Positions 1-13,307 of a stretch of 64,000 bases of DNA are shown piece after piece. The stretch covers positions 19,207,435-19,271,434 of the forward strand of contig CM034389.1 in NCBI GenBank assembly GCA_019925095.2, in the 5' to 3' direction. Origin of the DNA: Dendrolimus kikuchii. Lineage: Eukaryota; Arthropoda; Insecta; Lepidoptera; Lasiocampidae. Every line of letters starts with the position of its first letter. Position 1 is the first letter of the stretch. The notes under the pieces were generated by a model that had not been told where the DNA came from, did not search any database, and saw only the letters and a program-made list of their open reading frames with translations. The translations under genes and the position numbers were made by a program.

Positions 1-880
1 TACAACAAATTAAAATATAATTCAACAGTTTGAACATTGATTAAAAACACTTGATCAACGGTTGATAATATTTTTTCAAAAATCACATAACATATATTTG
101 AACAAAGTTTATTGATTTCTTTCATATTTGAATTTTGAAATATGGAATAGTGGAAATTCGACATAATGTAAAGAAATTGCCATTTTCTATGAAGGAACAA
201 ATTTTAATCAGGTATAAATAATGTAATTGACCACGTTAATACGCTTTTGCTTCTGCTATAAAACATCCTACAGGAATTTTTATTTTGAATATTTTGCAAA
301 AAATTTATTTATATGTTAATTAAAATTTTATAGCCAGTGTTTGAGATTTGGATTTATGTTTTTGATTGAATAACATTAGTTTACCAGCCGAATACTCTTC
401 TAATATTAAGTTTCGGAGAATCCTATATACTGCTTTAAGTTATATAATGCATTTATAACTAGCTAGGTTAATGAATTAATTTCTTTCATAAAATAAATAA
501 CATTTTTTTGTTGTTTTTATTTTATTTTAACCCTACAAAGACAGTCAATACTGTGTGTAGCAAGTTTAGTCATATTTCGCTCAATCATTTGCAACGACAC
601 AAAATACGTTGATTCACGATCATGCAACGCAATTGCGATGTCAATCAAATAACATGAGTGCGGAAACTGCATAATGTAACGAATTGTCATTTTGTTACAA
701 AACCATAAAATAAGTATTTGAACAAAATTGATTCTTTTCACAACATTCAACTGTATAGTTAAAACGTTAGAGGGAATACAATATATATATACAATAAATA
801 CAATTTTGAAAGTGAATATCTCATAATCGATCTTTAGCTTTATTATAAGAAATGGAACAATTATAATTTTTAAATATTTT
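1..880. other. A+T-rich stretch without recognisable gene
   Basis: Strongly A+T-rich sequence with stops in every frame. The longest reading frames have no recognisable domain, no convincing codon bias and no splice-site context. Nothing functional is seen here. Confidence 0.5.
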
Positions 881-886
881 GGGTTT

Positions 887-1135
887 TTGGGCCCAACACG
901 GAGAGACGATGGTAGCTGGAGGGTCCGAAGCAACGTCGAAATTGAAAATCTCGTAGCCGAGCCTAACATAATAGGGAAGATAAATCTCACCGCCACCGTT
1001 GGTTGGCTCGGTCACGTGGAACGGATGGGAGAGGACCGAAGCGTGAAAATGGCCTATTTGGGGCGATCGGATGGGCGACGTCCGGGCGATCGCCCCAAGT
1101 ACCGCTGGAGGAACAGAGTGGAGGCTAACCTATAG
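887..1135 (+). pseudogene. LINE reverse-transcriptase C-terminal remnant
   Basis: The translation contains a WLGHVERM motif followed by a basic stretch (GRRPGDRPKYRWRN) and ends in a stop at about 1135. This is the characteristic C-terminal tail of endonuclease-reverse-transcriptase proteins of insect non-LTR retrotransposons. The catalytic domains are missing upstream, so this is a 5'-truncated dead copy. The WLGHVERM tail is family knowledge; the exact clade is not determined. Confidence 0.6.
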
Positions 1136-1420
1136 AATAGAATAAAAAACACTGTATTATTCAGCACATACATATTAAATCAACAATTTACAGTAGTCAC
1201 AATTAACAGTAAAGGCAGGAACAATGGGCGGTCTCATCGCTTTAGAAGAGCAGTCTCTTCCAGATAACCCGGTTTATGAGTTTTAGAAAAGGAATCACAA
1301 GTGTATGACGGTGGTGTGTGAGCTTCTAGCTCTTAACTGGCAAGAAATCGCACGGGACTGAAACCGGTGGCGTGTTCTTCCAAGACACATTGTGGGTCAC
1401 TGAGCTAACGGAGTTAGTTA
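1136..1420 (+). repeat. Probable LINE 3' UTR / tail
   Basis: It directly follows the reverse-transcriptase tail. It contains AGAATAAAAAACACT and the phrase GGCGGTCTCATCGCTTTAGA, which is similar to 37428-37450 (GGGGCCTTATCGCTAAAAAG). The resemblance suggests a shared LINE 3' untranslated region. From 1421 to 2130 nothing further is recognised. Confidence 0.4.
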
Positions 1421-2130
1421 GTCAAACAAAAATTTTAATGGATAGTATAGGTATAAAATAAAAATTTAGTTTACGTCCACATCTATCTCATAATGTAACT
1501 CCCATCAAAAACCCACTTTCTGAAAACATATCTTAAATATATCTATGAAACAGATCTTATATATATTTTTGCAAATCACATAAGTCACAGAGTACGGAAG
1601 TATACTTAGGTACATACTTTTTGTGTAAAAACTAGCGCATCCGTGCAAAAGCAACGCGGTTTCAAGCGACCAAGATGACACAGGCTTTCCATCATTATTA
1701 TTATGCAAAAAGACGATAAATGAACAATATGAACGGTTTTTAAAGCTTATTCAAATAAAACAAATATCACGAACTGAATCTCAGTAAAGACTACATAATC
1801 AGCTCTTGATATGATCTTTGAAAAGATTATAATATCATGCATGTGCTTTTAAGTAGATACGGCGTTACGTAAAATAATTTATTAGATACGTATATCGTAA
1901 AATTTCTAACATTGAATGATAGTAATCGACAATCCGATACATCCGTCCGAACTTAAATTATTTATATATATGTATATAATAATCTTTACATGTAATTATG
2001 TACTTACACTAAAATTACAAAATTTCAAGTAAATACAGTGTAGAGGTTGTGTTATTTCATGTAATAACATAAAGCCTTATAAAACTTGCCAGTAATACTT
2101 GGTGATTTTTGGGAATTAAATACAGGTATA

Positions 2131-3434
2131 CCTAGTCTTGCCATAAATATTGTAAAAAAGATCATTTTTTTCTATTGCAAATAACATTTATAAGTTTTAC
2201 AGTGTGTTAGTTTAATACATAAATATAAAAAAATTAAAAATATAAAAAGCTTATTCGAAGTGGTCGCCATTGGCTGCAATACAGTCCTTTAAACGTTGAG
2301 GGCAGTTATCAATAGAAGCACGCACTTTTTCCATGGGAAAATCTTCACTGCCAATCGTATGGATTGTTTTAGGGACTCCAAATTATCATGGCGTTTAGAG
2401 CAAGCTGTACTCTCTAAAACTGACCATAAATCATAATTCAGCGGATTAAGATCGGGACTAAACGACGGCCAGTCTTCAGCTCTGATGAAGTCCGAAACGT
2501 TTGTTTCCAACGTTCGTTTGCGTGGAGCGAGCTTTATTACCCGGCGCCGAGTCTTGCTGGAAGGATCATTCTTGGTTATTGAACATGGTGTTGTTAAGGG
2601 GCTTAACTACCTTCTCAAGAATGGTATCTTGATACACTTATGCCGATATTTTGATACCTTTTTCAGAAAAATATGGCTCAGTCACTCCTTCATAGCTAAC
2701 ACCCCACCAAACCATCACTGAAGACGGATAATGCCCACGTTGCACTCTTTCAACTAATTGAGAAGCTTCCTTAGAGCTTTGAGCATAAATACGGTCATTT
2801 TGTTTGTTAAAATGTTACTCAATTGTAAAAAATTTCTCATCCGTAAACAAAATTTTTCTGTGACCTCCTTTGGCGTACCGCTTCAGTAGTTGTTTCGATT
2901 TTACCACCCTATTCTTTTTTAAATTATGAGTTAAGAAATGACCAGTGCGTCTCGTATAGGCTGCAAGTCCTAAGTCATCTTTTAAAATACGCGACATGGT
3001 TTTAGGTGATATCTTCATCTCCCGAGATAAAATCTTTTTCTTTCGGACAGGATTTCTTCGAATTCTTTCCCTTACTGCTTTGACCACCTTTTTCGTCCGA
3101 ACACTACGTGGATGGCGAGATCTTTTTCTGTCACAAATAGAGGAGGTCTCATTGTACCTATTAATAGCCCGGTACACGAACATTTGACTAATACCAAGCG
3201 TATAGAGAGTTTTAAAAATTGCATTTGGCTCCATACCTACTTTGTGTAATGCAATCACAGCGATTCGGTTCTCTTTATCGTCCCACTTCATTTTAATATC
3301 GCAAAATGTTGTACAATGTATTGGCACCAAAATGAGACAACACAATGAACAATCATATAAAAATGACAGATTCTAAATTCAAATGTAATATTTTGTTTCT
3401 TTTTAATTGTAACAGTATTTATGGCCAGACTAAG
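2131..3434 (-). mobile_element. maT-like (Tc1/mariner superfamily) DNA transposon, degenerate copy 1
   Basis: Imperfect terminal inverted repeats (CCTAGTCTTGCCATAAAT on the left, CTTAGTCTGGCCATAAAT on the complement of the right end) are each flanked by TA, the Tc1/mariner target. Inside, on the - strand, are transposase pieces: an N-terminal helix-turn-helix part (2815-3345) and a C-terminal DDE part (around 2289-2560) with QQDSAP and SPDLNPLNYDLW. The reading frame is broken between them. The last catalytic Asp of the family, expected after SPDLNPL, is Asn here. The spacing fits the DD37D (maT) group. It lies about 250 bp upstream of lipase gene 1. Confidence 0.85.
2815..3345 (-). pseudogene. 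maT-like transposase, N-terminal half (broken)
   Basis: The frame is open for 176 codons. The natural start is probably the internal Met of MKWDDKENR, about 18 residues in. Visible are two helix-turn-helix-like blocks, a basic linker (VRERIRRNPVRKKKILSREM) and the start of the catalytic core at LFTDEKFF, with the first catalytic Asp. It stops shortly after, so the protein lacks the second and third catalytic residues. A near-identical protein is encoded at 8180-8710 on the opposite strand, which shows that both are copies of one family. Confidence 0.8.
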
Positions 3435-3578
3435 TATGTATATATATCTAGATATCAATATTTTCCATTCATTATAATCATTAGCTGTTTGGTAATTTTA
3501 GTAACAAAATATACAAAAAGGAAATATCGGCTTTAATATCAGATATCTCTGACAGTTTTATGGTTTATAAATTAAGAT
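3435..3578. other. Flank between maT copy 1 and lipase gene 1
   Basis: A+T-rich sequence with no feature recognised apart from the promoter motifs that begin at about 3579. Confidence 0.4.
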
Positions 3579-3642
3579 TTATCAAAACTAGGATTAAATG
3601 TTCCAAGAAGGATATTATCGTTGATAAAACATTAGTATAAAG
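3579..3642 (+). promoter_or_regulatory. Lipase gene 1 core promoter with GATA motifs
   Basis: TTATC at 3579-3583, then a back-to-back pair (TTATC 3615-3619 and GATAA 3623-3627), followed by a TATAAAG box at 3636-3642. The start codon is at 3681. Comparable GATA clusters precede the other four lipase genes. Binding is inferred. Confidence 0.55.
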
Positions 3643-3680
3643 TTCAGTAATTCCCAATAGATTCGGTTAGTCGCAACAAA

Positions 3681-6600
3681 ATGTACGGATTAGCAAAGTG
3701 CGTTCTAATCTTGTCCGCTGCTTTTGCAGGTAGGACTCATTTACTAATCTCAGTTAATAATGTATTCTGCATACAAAAGATAATTTTAATTGTGTACTTT
3801 AATATTTATTGTGTTGTGAGATAGATCAAATCATGTTTAGATAATGTTTTTCCGCGAGTAGTAAGAAGCACTACGACTATTGAACTACAACTATCCCAGT
3901 GCTTTTATATGTGTTATCTTTACATTGTTCCACTTTGTTCTCTAGATTCATCACACACGTAACATCATTGTAACACGAAACTTCATAAATTAAAGATTTT
4001 ATTATCATGAAATTAAAGAAATAATGAGACTTCATTTTTAGCTAAAACAGTAACATCTTTTGTATAATAAAATATTGGTTGAAAAATTTTAATAATATTT
4101 TTCTACATCAAAATCGTAGAAAAGAAAATCGTACAGAACCTTTTTGTTTTTATAATTTTTAATAACCTATTACCCTTAAGAGACCTATATAAAACTTAAC
4201 TCTTAAAAGATTTAATTCCGCAAACATGGTAACACTGGTCTGCCGTTATAACACGTGTCGGCTTCTGGTGAGTAAAAAAGATGTAAAATTGAGAACTTTC
4301 AAAGTTAAAATCAAAATTGATATAAGTTCCTGGTATTCTTCTTCCATCCATTGATAAAACTGTGCCGTTGTACTGTGTGATCTCACGTAGGAAGAAACAT
4401 GCATAAGTAGCAATATACATAAAAATCATACAGCTAAGGATAAGCTTAGGGATAATACTTCCGACAATGCACAACTTGGAACTAGCTTCAAACGCTTATT
4501 TGAATTGAATGACTATTTTCCACGGCTATATTACTAATAGTGATCAAGAACTTTTTGATTCACCTAGGTAATATAGTCGTGTGAAGTGGCAGTTCTAACG
4601 CGTTAGGAACAGAATAGTAAAACTTAGTGAGTAGAGGGTGTCCGGTGGCAAAGATAGGAATTTAAAAAAGCATTAATTAAGGCCTAAAAAATTTAATGCA
4701 GATTTTATTTTTCAACAAAGATTCCCTATCAATGTTATCCCTCAGATCATACAGCACCCTGGAATCTGTAGAAGTGTAGATCGTATTCCGTGCAACGCGC
4801 TTAAGAAGTGATGGCACAATACCGTTAATTTTCTAAACAACTTTTTCTTACAGTTTGGAAATAATTTCTTTATTTAATAAATAAACTTAGCTCTATACAT
4901 ACCCTATAAAGAAGTCCAACGGGGGAGATCTGAGCATCTTGGTAGCCAGGAGATATCTTCAAAATGTCTTCCCAATTTGTTTGGAATAAATTACGTAGGA
5001 GAATCAAAGTGTCTTCATCAGTATGAGACGTGGCATCATCTTGCTGAAAGTATGTATATAAACTAAAGGAAGGATGATCTCTAAGTCTTGGAAGAAAATA
5101 ATTCATTATGTGTCGAAAAGAAACGTCGCTTAAGGTGTTACCTACTAGAGTTCTCAAAAAGTAAATTCCATTTAGGTCGTAGATTGACAACGCATACCAA
5201 ATGATATTTTTGGGCTGTACAGTAGCTACTGATGGTTCAAACACAGGATCTGTCCTTAAATGACCAATAATGGCAACTTTATTATGTATTACTTAAATAT
5301 CGGATAATGAACCGCGAACAGAAGCTTTGACAAATAACGACACAACAACATTGTTTAGAAAGTCTTCAGTTGCAAACAGACGTTTCATATCTGTCTACTG
5401 GGACATGTGATTAGTAAATCCGCACTAATGGCGATTCTAACGAAACCCCTTACTCATCCGTCCGAACAGTTTTGAAATCATTTGAAATTGAAATCCTAAT
5501 TCTCCCACCGGACATCCTTTACTTAGATAGTTTATTTACTAGACACAGGATTACGCTTCCCTCAGTCGCAAATGTCGGTCATAAAACTTGTATAGGTACA
5601 TATTTTAATCAGAAACTTAAGTAGTACTGATATTCTAATAATACCAATAATTTTAATCTAATAGATAATGCATGTTAACATAATCTTTTATAATGCTATT
5701 ATCAAGTTTGCCACTGAATTTAGTCACGGCCTTATAATGAAAGCAGTCAATTAAATATAATAATAATATAATAAATAAAAATATGATTATATAATTCCAA
5801 TCTCTTTGAAGCTCAAATAATAAACTAATTTAATTTAATTCCTTTATCTTTAGCTTTGGTGTTATTTTTCATTTATGAGTATGCTAAAAATGTAAAACCG
5901 TATTGCTAGCAGATACTTGCTTGCTTTGTAAACACGTACCTTTAGTGTCATTAACGACTAATTATTTATTTAATTATAATTAAATAGGGTAGTTAGGAGT
6001 CAATATAAAATAATTCTTTTAGCTCAATGAATCATTTTACTGCAACGCTTTTGATTGTATATAATCTACACTATTTAATATATATAGCAGTCTACATTCG
6101 TGTACACAATCCTAAGTTATGACGTGTAATTCCAACGTGTCCATCTTATCAATTATTGATTATTGTTTAAACAATACCTAATTAAGTTTTTTTATATCGT
6201 CACTCCTAACTTTATCTGTAATTATTTTTAAAATATACCATTTAAAAACGCGTCATCATATACTCAATTGCTACCTTACTGAGAAGTGTGGGATTTTTCT
6301 GGTTTAGGAAAAGATAATCAAAAAACACACTGTCATAGCTTGTTACGTACTGAAATAAACCACACAATGCAAAAAAAAACCCTGCATACAATAACCAAGC
6401 GCGGAAATACTCATGAACCAGTCAGTATGATATGGCAATAAAAGATCATGATTTTCATTGACTCCTCCATCTTCGCGCCATATGCTTATTCTATTTTGTA
6501 GAATATTATTATTCTTACACTACCAAGTACCCACTTACTGCTACGAAATGTTTAAGAAACGCTTTAGATATTTAAGATAAATTTATGTGCCTAAAATTAT

Positions 6601-9600
6601 GTCATTTCCCTTCGTATAATGTGATTTATTAAATCTTTTAAGATATTAAGTAAACAGAATAAACTAAAAAAGGACTAAAACTTCCTTATATTCCTTTTAC
6701 CTCCCTAAATTTTACTTAAATTAACGAGAGAGTAGCGTAGAGTAAAGTAGAGTAGTAGTAGGTAAGCTTACCTAACATTGGCTACCACCAAGTCGTCCTC
6801 ATTTATTTTAATGTGAACTACTTTCCTTCTATCTTCTAAACTACTTTCTTTATAACGTTAATGTGAAATAGGTGCTTGTTATTACAAGCACTTGTACTTC
6901 TCTGCATGCAATTTCCATCTAGCATACAAGGATGTATAATGGATAATTATTATTATATTATTATACAAGGATGGGCTTCGTATCCTAGATGCGAATTACG
7001 AATGTTATAGGCTTTAGGTCCTTTTCGACAGCTTATCACATATGCAACAACTTGAAATTATGATAAAAAAGATGTTACAAGTAAAATCGGCCTTTGTTTT
7101 TTTTTCTTGGGTTCGATGTTGTACCAAAACACGAGTAAAATAATAACATAAGTATTAAATTATTGATTAGTAGCGGTTGCAGCAGACGTTATCCTGCTGT
7201 GAAAAAATAAAAATCTAAAGCCCGATTCCAGCTACACCTACCGGGTCTAATTGTGAATCTAAATTATCCCCTGACCCACTCAAACACTATTTTTATTACA
7301 CCTTGGGTTACATTATTGAAGTTTTAGTAGGGATTACTAACTTTTTGTGGTAATCAATATAGCCTATATTAATCTGGGATAATGTAGCATTCTAACGGTG
7401 AAATAATTTTTCAAATCAGTTTAGTAGTTTTTGAGTTTATTCGTTACAAACATACAAGAATACAGGAAAGAAGAAATCTTTTCTTTTGATAATATTAGTA
7501 TAGATACAGTAATATCGAAAAAATATATTAAATTACACAGTATTTGAGAAATTTCAATCAACCAATTGTTATCAGTCTTTATTCTTCTAGGGTCCTTATT
7601 TCAGAAAAGCTCACATTTTTTTAATTTGAATTGAATTTGAATTATAAATCGGTAGTTATTTTAAATTTGGTAAAACTGTGATGACACTACTATCAAAAAC
7701 CTATAAGAGTAAACTACAAGCCCAGTTCCTTAATCTTCAAATAACAACTGAATGCGGCTTTGGCTGTACTGGTGTTTTTAATTGAATTCTAATAATTACT
7801 CTTTCCTTTTTCAGCATCCGGATTCAATCTAGGTGCTATGGATGTCATATTCCATCTTTTCACCCGGTTAGTACTTATCGATCGTTTTCAGTATTATATG
7901 TAAACTTTAGCGGATTTACAACCGCAATACCTACTAATTAATAGGCATTATGATTTTAATTTATGTACTACGTTCTTGAACTTGTTATATAATCGGTAAA
8001 CGTTCATATTCATAGTAAGGTAAAATCGAGGCGACTATAATTTATCTAGGGAAGATTAAAAGATAAGATGAAAAATTATGAGAGTTTATACTTAGTCTGG
8101 CCAAAAATACTGTTACAATTAAAAAGAAACAAAATATTACATTTGAATTTGGAATCTGTCAATTTTATATGATTGTTCATTGTGTTTTCTCATTTTGGCG
8201 CCAATACATTGTATAACATTTTATGATATTAAAATGGAGTGGGGCGATAAAGAGAACCGAATCACTGTGATTGCATTACACAAAGTAGGGATGGAGCCAA
8301 ATGCAATTTTTAAAACTCTCCATATGCTTGGTATTAGTCAAATGTTTGTGTACCGGGCTATTAATAGGTACAATGAGACCCCCTCTGTTTGTGACAGAAA
8401 AAGACCTGGCCATCCACGTAGTGTTCGTACAAAAAAGGTGGTCAAAGCAGTAAGGAAAAGAATTCGAAGAAATCCTATCCGAAAACAAAACATTTTATCT
8501 CGGGAGATGAAGATATCACCTAGAACCATATCGCGTATTTTAAAAGATGACTTAGGACTTGCAGCCTATAAGAGATGCACTGGTCATTTCTTAACTCATA
8601 ATTTAAAAAAGAATAGGGTGGTAAAATCGAAACGACTACTGAAGCGGTACGCAAAGAGAGGTCACAGAAAAATTTTGTTTACGAATGAGAAAATTTTTAG
8701 AATTGAGTAACATTTTAACAAACAAAATGACCGTATTTATGCTCAAAGCTCTAAGGAAGCTTCTCAATTAGTCGACAGAGTGCAACGTGGGCATTATCCG
8801 TCTTTAGTGATGGTTTGGTGGAGTGTTAGCTATGAAGGAGTGACTGAGGCATATTATTGTGAAAAATAACTGGCCTCAATGTTTAAAGGACTGTATTGCA
8901 GCCAATGGAGATTACTTCGAATAAGCTTTTTATATTTTAAATTGTTTTATATTTATGTATTAAACTAACACACTGTAAAACTTATAAATGTTATTTGCAA
9001 TAGAAAAAAATATCTTTGTTACAATATTTATGGCAAGACTAGGTATATAAAGCCTAAGGTTTTAACGCTTTATTGTTTATAAGGTCTTAATTAAATTCTT
9101 CATACTGTCGCAAATTAGACACCATTCTAAATCAACAGAATTAGAATGCTAGAGAAAGACTAAAAGCAATTGTATTGACTAATTAGACACCGAACTCTTT
9201 AACGCAGTGTAAGTACTGCGCTTAGTTTTTTTTTCATGCTTTCTATCACACGCGTGCCTTGCGCGCTATGCACACGATCGTGTCTACTTACAAATATATC
9301 TAAAATACAACAACAGTTCTTCTTGTGAAATAATTGCATTTTCTTACTATACTATTTTCTTTCTACAAGGATGAATCCGCAGATCAGCCAGCCACTCTAT
9401 CCCTCAGTCATATCAATCATGACTTCGTCCTTCCAGCTTAGTAGACCTACTGTTATCACCGTACATAGCAACGGAGAGACAGTGGCGGGAAATTACAATG
9501 CTTTTGTTATAAACGGTAAGATATTCCATAATGTTCTCAAGGACAATATTAACAAGTTTACAGGAATATTCTCCTGTGCTGGGCCATTTCCGAATTATTA

Positions 9601-12600
9601 ATTAAATATTTAAACTATGGAACATGATGTTAGATGTTAAAAATATAATCAAAATTTTACTTATAAGAGAATCAAAGTAACTGACATAACCTGCAACATT
9701 TGTTAAGTAGCTGAAGTAGATTGCTACTGTAGGTATTAATTTTGCAAGTATGTCCATGTAAAAAAATTGCGCCACCGTTACATGGTGGAAATACCACCAG
9801 TCAGAACGAAGCGTTTCGTTTCATCTTTTCTGGTGCGCACTGCCGAAGAGTGGAATAATTTGCCGGAGTCTGTTTTTCCTGACAAATACAATCTTGAAGT
9901 CTTCAAGTCACGAGTGAATAAGTATTTTCTAGGTAAGCGTGCTCCATCCTAGACTGCATCATCACTCAACATCAGGTGAGACAGTGGTCAAACGGAAACC
10001 TATACTTACATAACAAAAAAATAAAAATAAATAAGTTCTGTAAATAAAACAAATGTTGCTGGAGTCATATTGGACACAGGACTGACGACGTATTACCTAG
10101 ACTTGTCTACCAAACACGTTTACCGATACAGTGGGCAAGCAAATAGGAGGACAGGAATATATGGCGTACACTTGGGAAGACCTCCAGCACGTTCCAAACG
10201 ACCACCACCTTAAATTGTTTCAAAAGTTTCCTATAGTTCAACACTAGAGACAAAACACACAGTTTTACGACTTTTGGAGCCATCGTCTCCCAACTATTAT
10301 ATTCAGTATATAAGTAATTGATGAAAATTATTATTATTATTCGAGATCTGATTAACGATACCCCACAAGAGTGCGATCTTATAAAAATTTGCTAAACCCC
10401 AAGTTACATATAGCGGCCACACCCAGAAGCTTGAATTTTTAACATTTCTCATAATAAATATAGACCTGGCTAAAATGACTACAACTTAGTGCAAACATAG
10501 ACTGACAGAGACAGACAGGCATGAAATATTTACTATGGTTCATCTTTTGCTAAAATAGCTACTGAAAGTCAAAAAATGTCCATTAGGCAACAGCTTGTTG
10601 TGACTTAAGAGGCATTGTAAAATTAACGCTGATTTTACCTCGTTAAAAATAAATATGATGTTATAAATTCAAGAATATTTGATATTTTTTTCTAAATTCC
10701 AGCCCACCTTCAAGCTGAAGATGTGAACATCCTAGCAGTCGACTGGAGCCCTGGTGCCGGCATGTACACCGAAGGACTTGGCAACGCTCCTCAATGTGGA
10801 CAAATCATCGCTGACTTCGTGAATATTCTCACCCAGCAATTTGGATACAACGCTGGGCTTATCCGCATTGTAGGTGTCGGTCTTGGTGGGCACATAGCCG
10901 GCATTGCTGCTAGAGCCATTACTGGAAATATTCCTCACATCATTGGTGAGTACAGTTATAACCAATATCCCTTTAAGCCGACCTTATTTAACTTATATTA
11001 TATCTAGTAATTAATAGGGTAAAGGTGCCTATTATGAGATAAGTTCCTAAATATACATAGTTCATCATTGCCAAATGTTTCCTCTTCATCAAGGCTGATG
11101 GTGCGGTTTGGTTGCTTATTCTTTCATATTTAAATGCATGCGGATCAATATCTAGGCGAAAAGACAATCTACCATATTTTTTTTTTCTCGAGGACAAAAA
11201 CGTTTTGTCCTCTTCAATTCCAAGGTATGTAAAATCAATTAAATGATGTATATTAAATTAAAAGTAGATTTATTAAATCTGTTACAGGATGAATTTTGAT
11301 ATTTCAATTTATTTTAATATGTCTATTAAATATATAAATTATAAAATTTAATTACGTTGGATTACATTGAGTTCCTAATATGAGACAGCAATGGACTACT
11401 AAAATTAGATATCTGCTATTGGGTACATAGATATCTAATTTAGGCTTTTCTTCAATACATTAGCTTATCACGTTACCATACATTTATGTCAGACTTCAAA
11501 GTAGTGATACGTGCTATAAATGCTGTCAGAAGTAGACAAATGCTTAGGATATCTAAAAATATCAAAGGAATATGCTAACAATGTTATAAAAATACATTAA
11601 AATATTAATTAGCATTTTTATAATTAATAAAAACTGATTCTAACTTTAGCATGTGATTAAAGTAAATAAAAGTATTTTTATTAATTGTATTTTTTGTCAT
11701 ATGAGCTTAAAAATAGAGTTGCCCAAAAAGAGACCTCAAGTATCTCAAATTAGGAGACCTTCCTGCTTAAATAATTTTTTGTGTTATTTTGCTAAATCAT
11801 TTGTACTACAGAATCGGGAAGTTCTATTGCTAAATTATTTACAGGTACATTGTATTATCAGTCAAATATACTCTATTCGCTCAGATATTTTATAAGAAAT
11901 ACTTAAAAATGAAAATGGTGTCTCATATGTGACCTCTACCCTATAAAACAGTAACTTCATTACCTATATATTATCTTAAAAACATGATCATCGATAACGC
12001 ATCGTTATCATAATAATCCACCAAATAAAACAGGTTAAAAAGCGCAAATTTCCAAATTGATTATTAAGACGTATTTAGATCAATATGATAAACATAAACT
12101 TGCACGATTAAAATACATATTTTATGTTCATTGGTGGCCAAAAAGAATGACTGCTTAAAACATTTTATCATTACTTTACGTTATCTTCGAAGCTTATTTG
12201 TTTACTCAATTATGATGAATTTTATACAACCGTTAATTCATTTTGCACACTTCACTATTTTTTTCAAAATCAGCTGTTTTAATTGTTTAAATTTAACAAC
12301 CAGTGGCGTAAATAATGCCCCCACAAATCTATTCTTACAGAATGACGTATTAAAATCAAAAAGACGTCTTAAAATCTACATGAAAATATTAATCTAGATG
12401 GAGACGGAGTTTCGTTCTAAGTGTATTAAACAAATAATCAAATATTTTTGTATTTCTATAAAACAATTAAAACTTATTAGTATTAATGTTTGAGTTGAGT
12501 TGAAAAATATATTCCAAATTGTAAAAAGTCTTAAGCGACAAAGATCTTGTGTTGTAGCGTCAAGGAGATTTTCAGAGTCACATTTATTATTAGGATATTG

Positions 12601-13247
12601 ACATTCCTAATAGCCTTCTTTCATTCTATCTTAAATTCACATTGAAATTTCCAAGTTATACTACATCATGAGCTCATTATAGTACCGTTACATCTACGGA
12701 TTTCAATAAACTTCTGTTAAACAACTATAGCGCAGTTGTAAATTTCAACAGCTTTGGACCCATCTCTGCACGGTTGGACCCATCATCCCAACAAATTGGG
12801 CCCCGATGCCGCCGGAATCGTTGAAGTTCTCCACACTAACGCCGGTACTTGGGGTTATGACAACTCTCTTGGTGATCTTGATTTTTACGCCAACGGTGGT
12901 GCCCAACAGATTGCTTGTGGCGAGGATGATTCTTGCTCCCACGTATACTCTTACATCTACTATGCCGAATCCGTCACCAGGGAGGTTAATGGTGGAAACA
13001 GATTTGTGGGTACCGCTTGTGAAAGTGTCGAACAAGCTCTGGCCTTGCAATGCTCTGGTAGCAGAGACGCTATCTTCGGTGGACTCGAGGTGAAGACCAG
13101 GTATGGTACAAAGAGTTACATTTAGGAATCCCTAGCCATTTTAGAAATTCCGAAACTCTTATAAAATCGTATCAGTTCAATCGTCCATTAATCTATGTAT
13201 TTGTATGTCACAGCTATTTTGTAACTATTGTAAAACATATTTTATTA

Positions 13248-13307
<60 letters not shown>

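Noticed and set aside
517..996. 159-codon - strand frame at the left edge
   Set aside because: Low-complexity, Ile/Phe-rich translation typical of A+T-rich DNA; no domain recognised and no splice-site support. Overlaps the LINE remnant on the other strand.
4196..4474. 92-codon - strand frame in intron 1 of lipase gene 1
   Set aside because: Has one hydrophobic stretch but no known motif, no splice-site support and no second copy. Not called as a gene.
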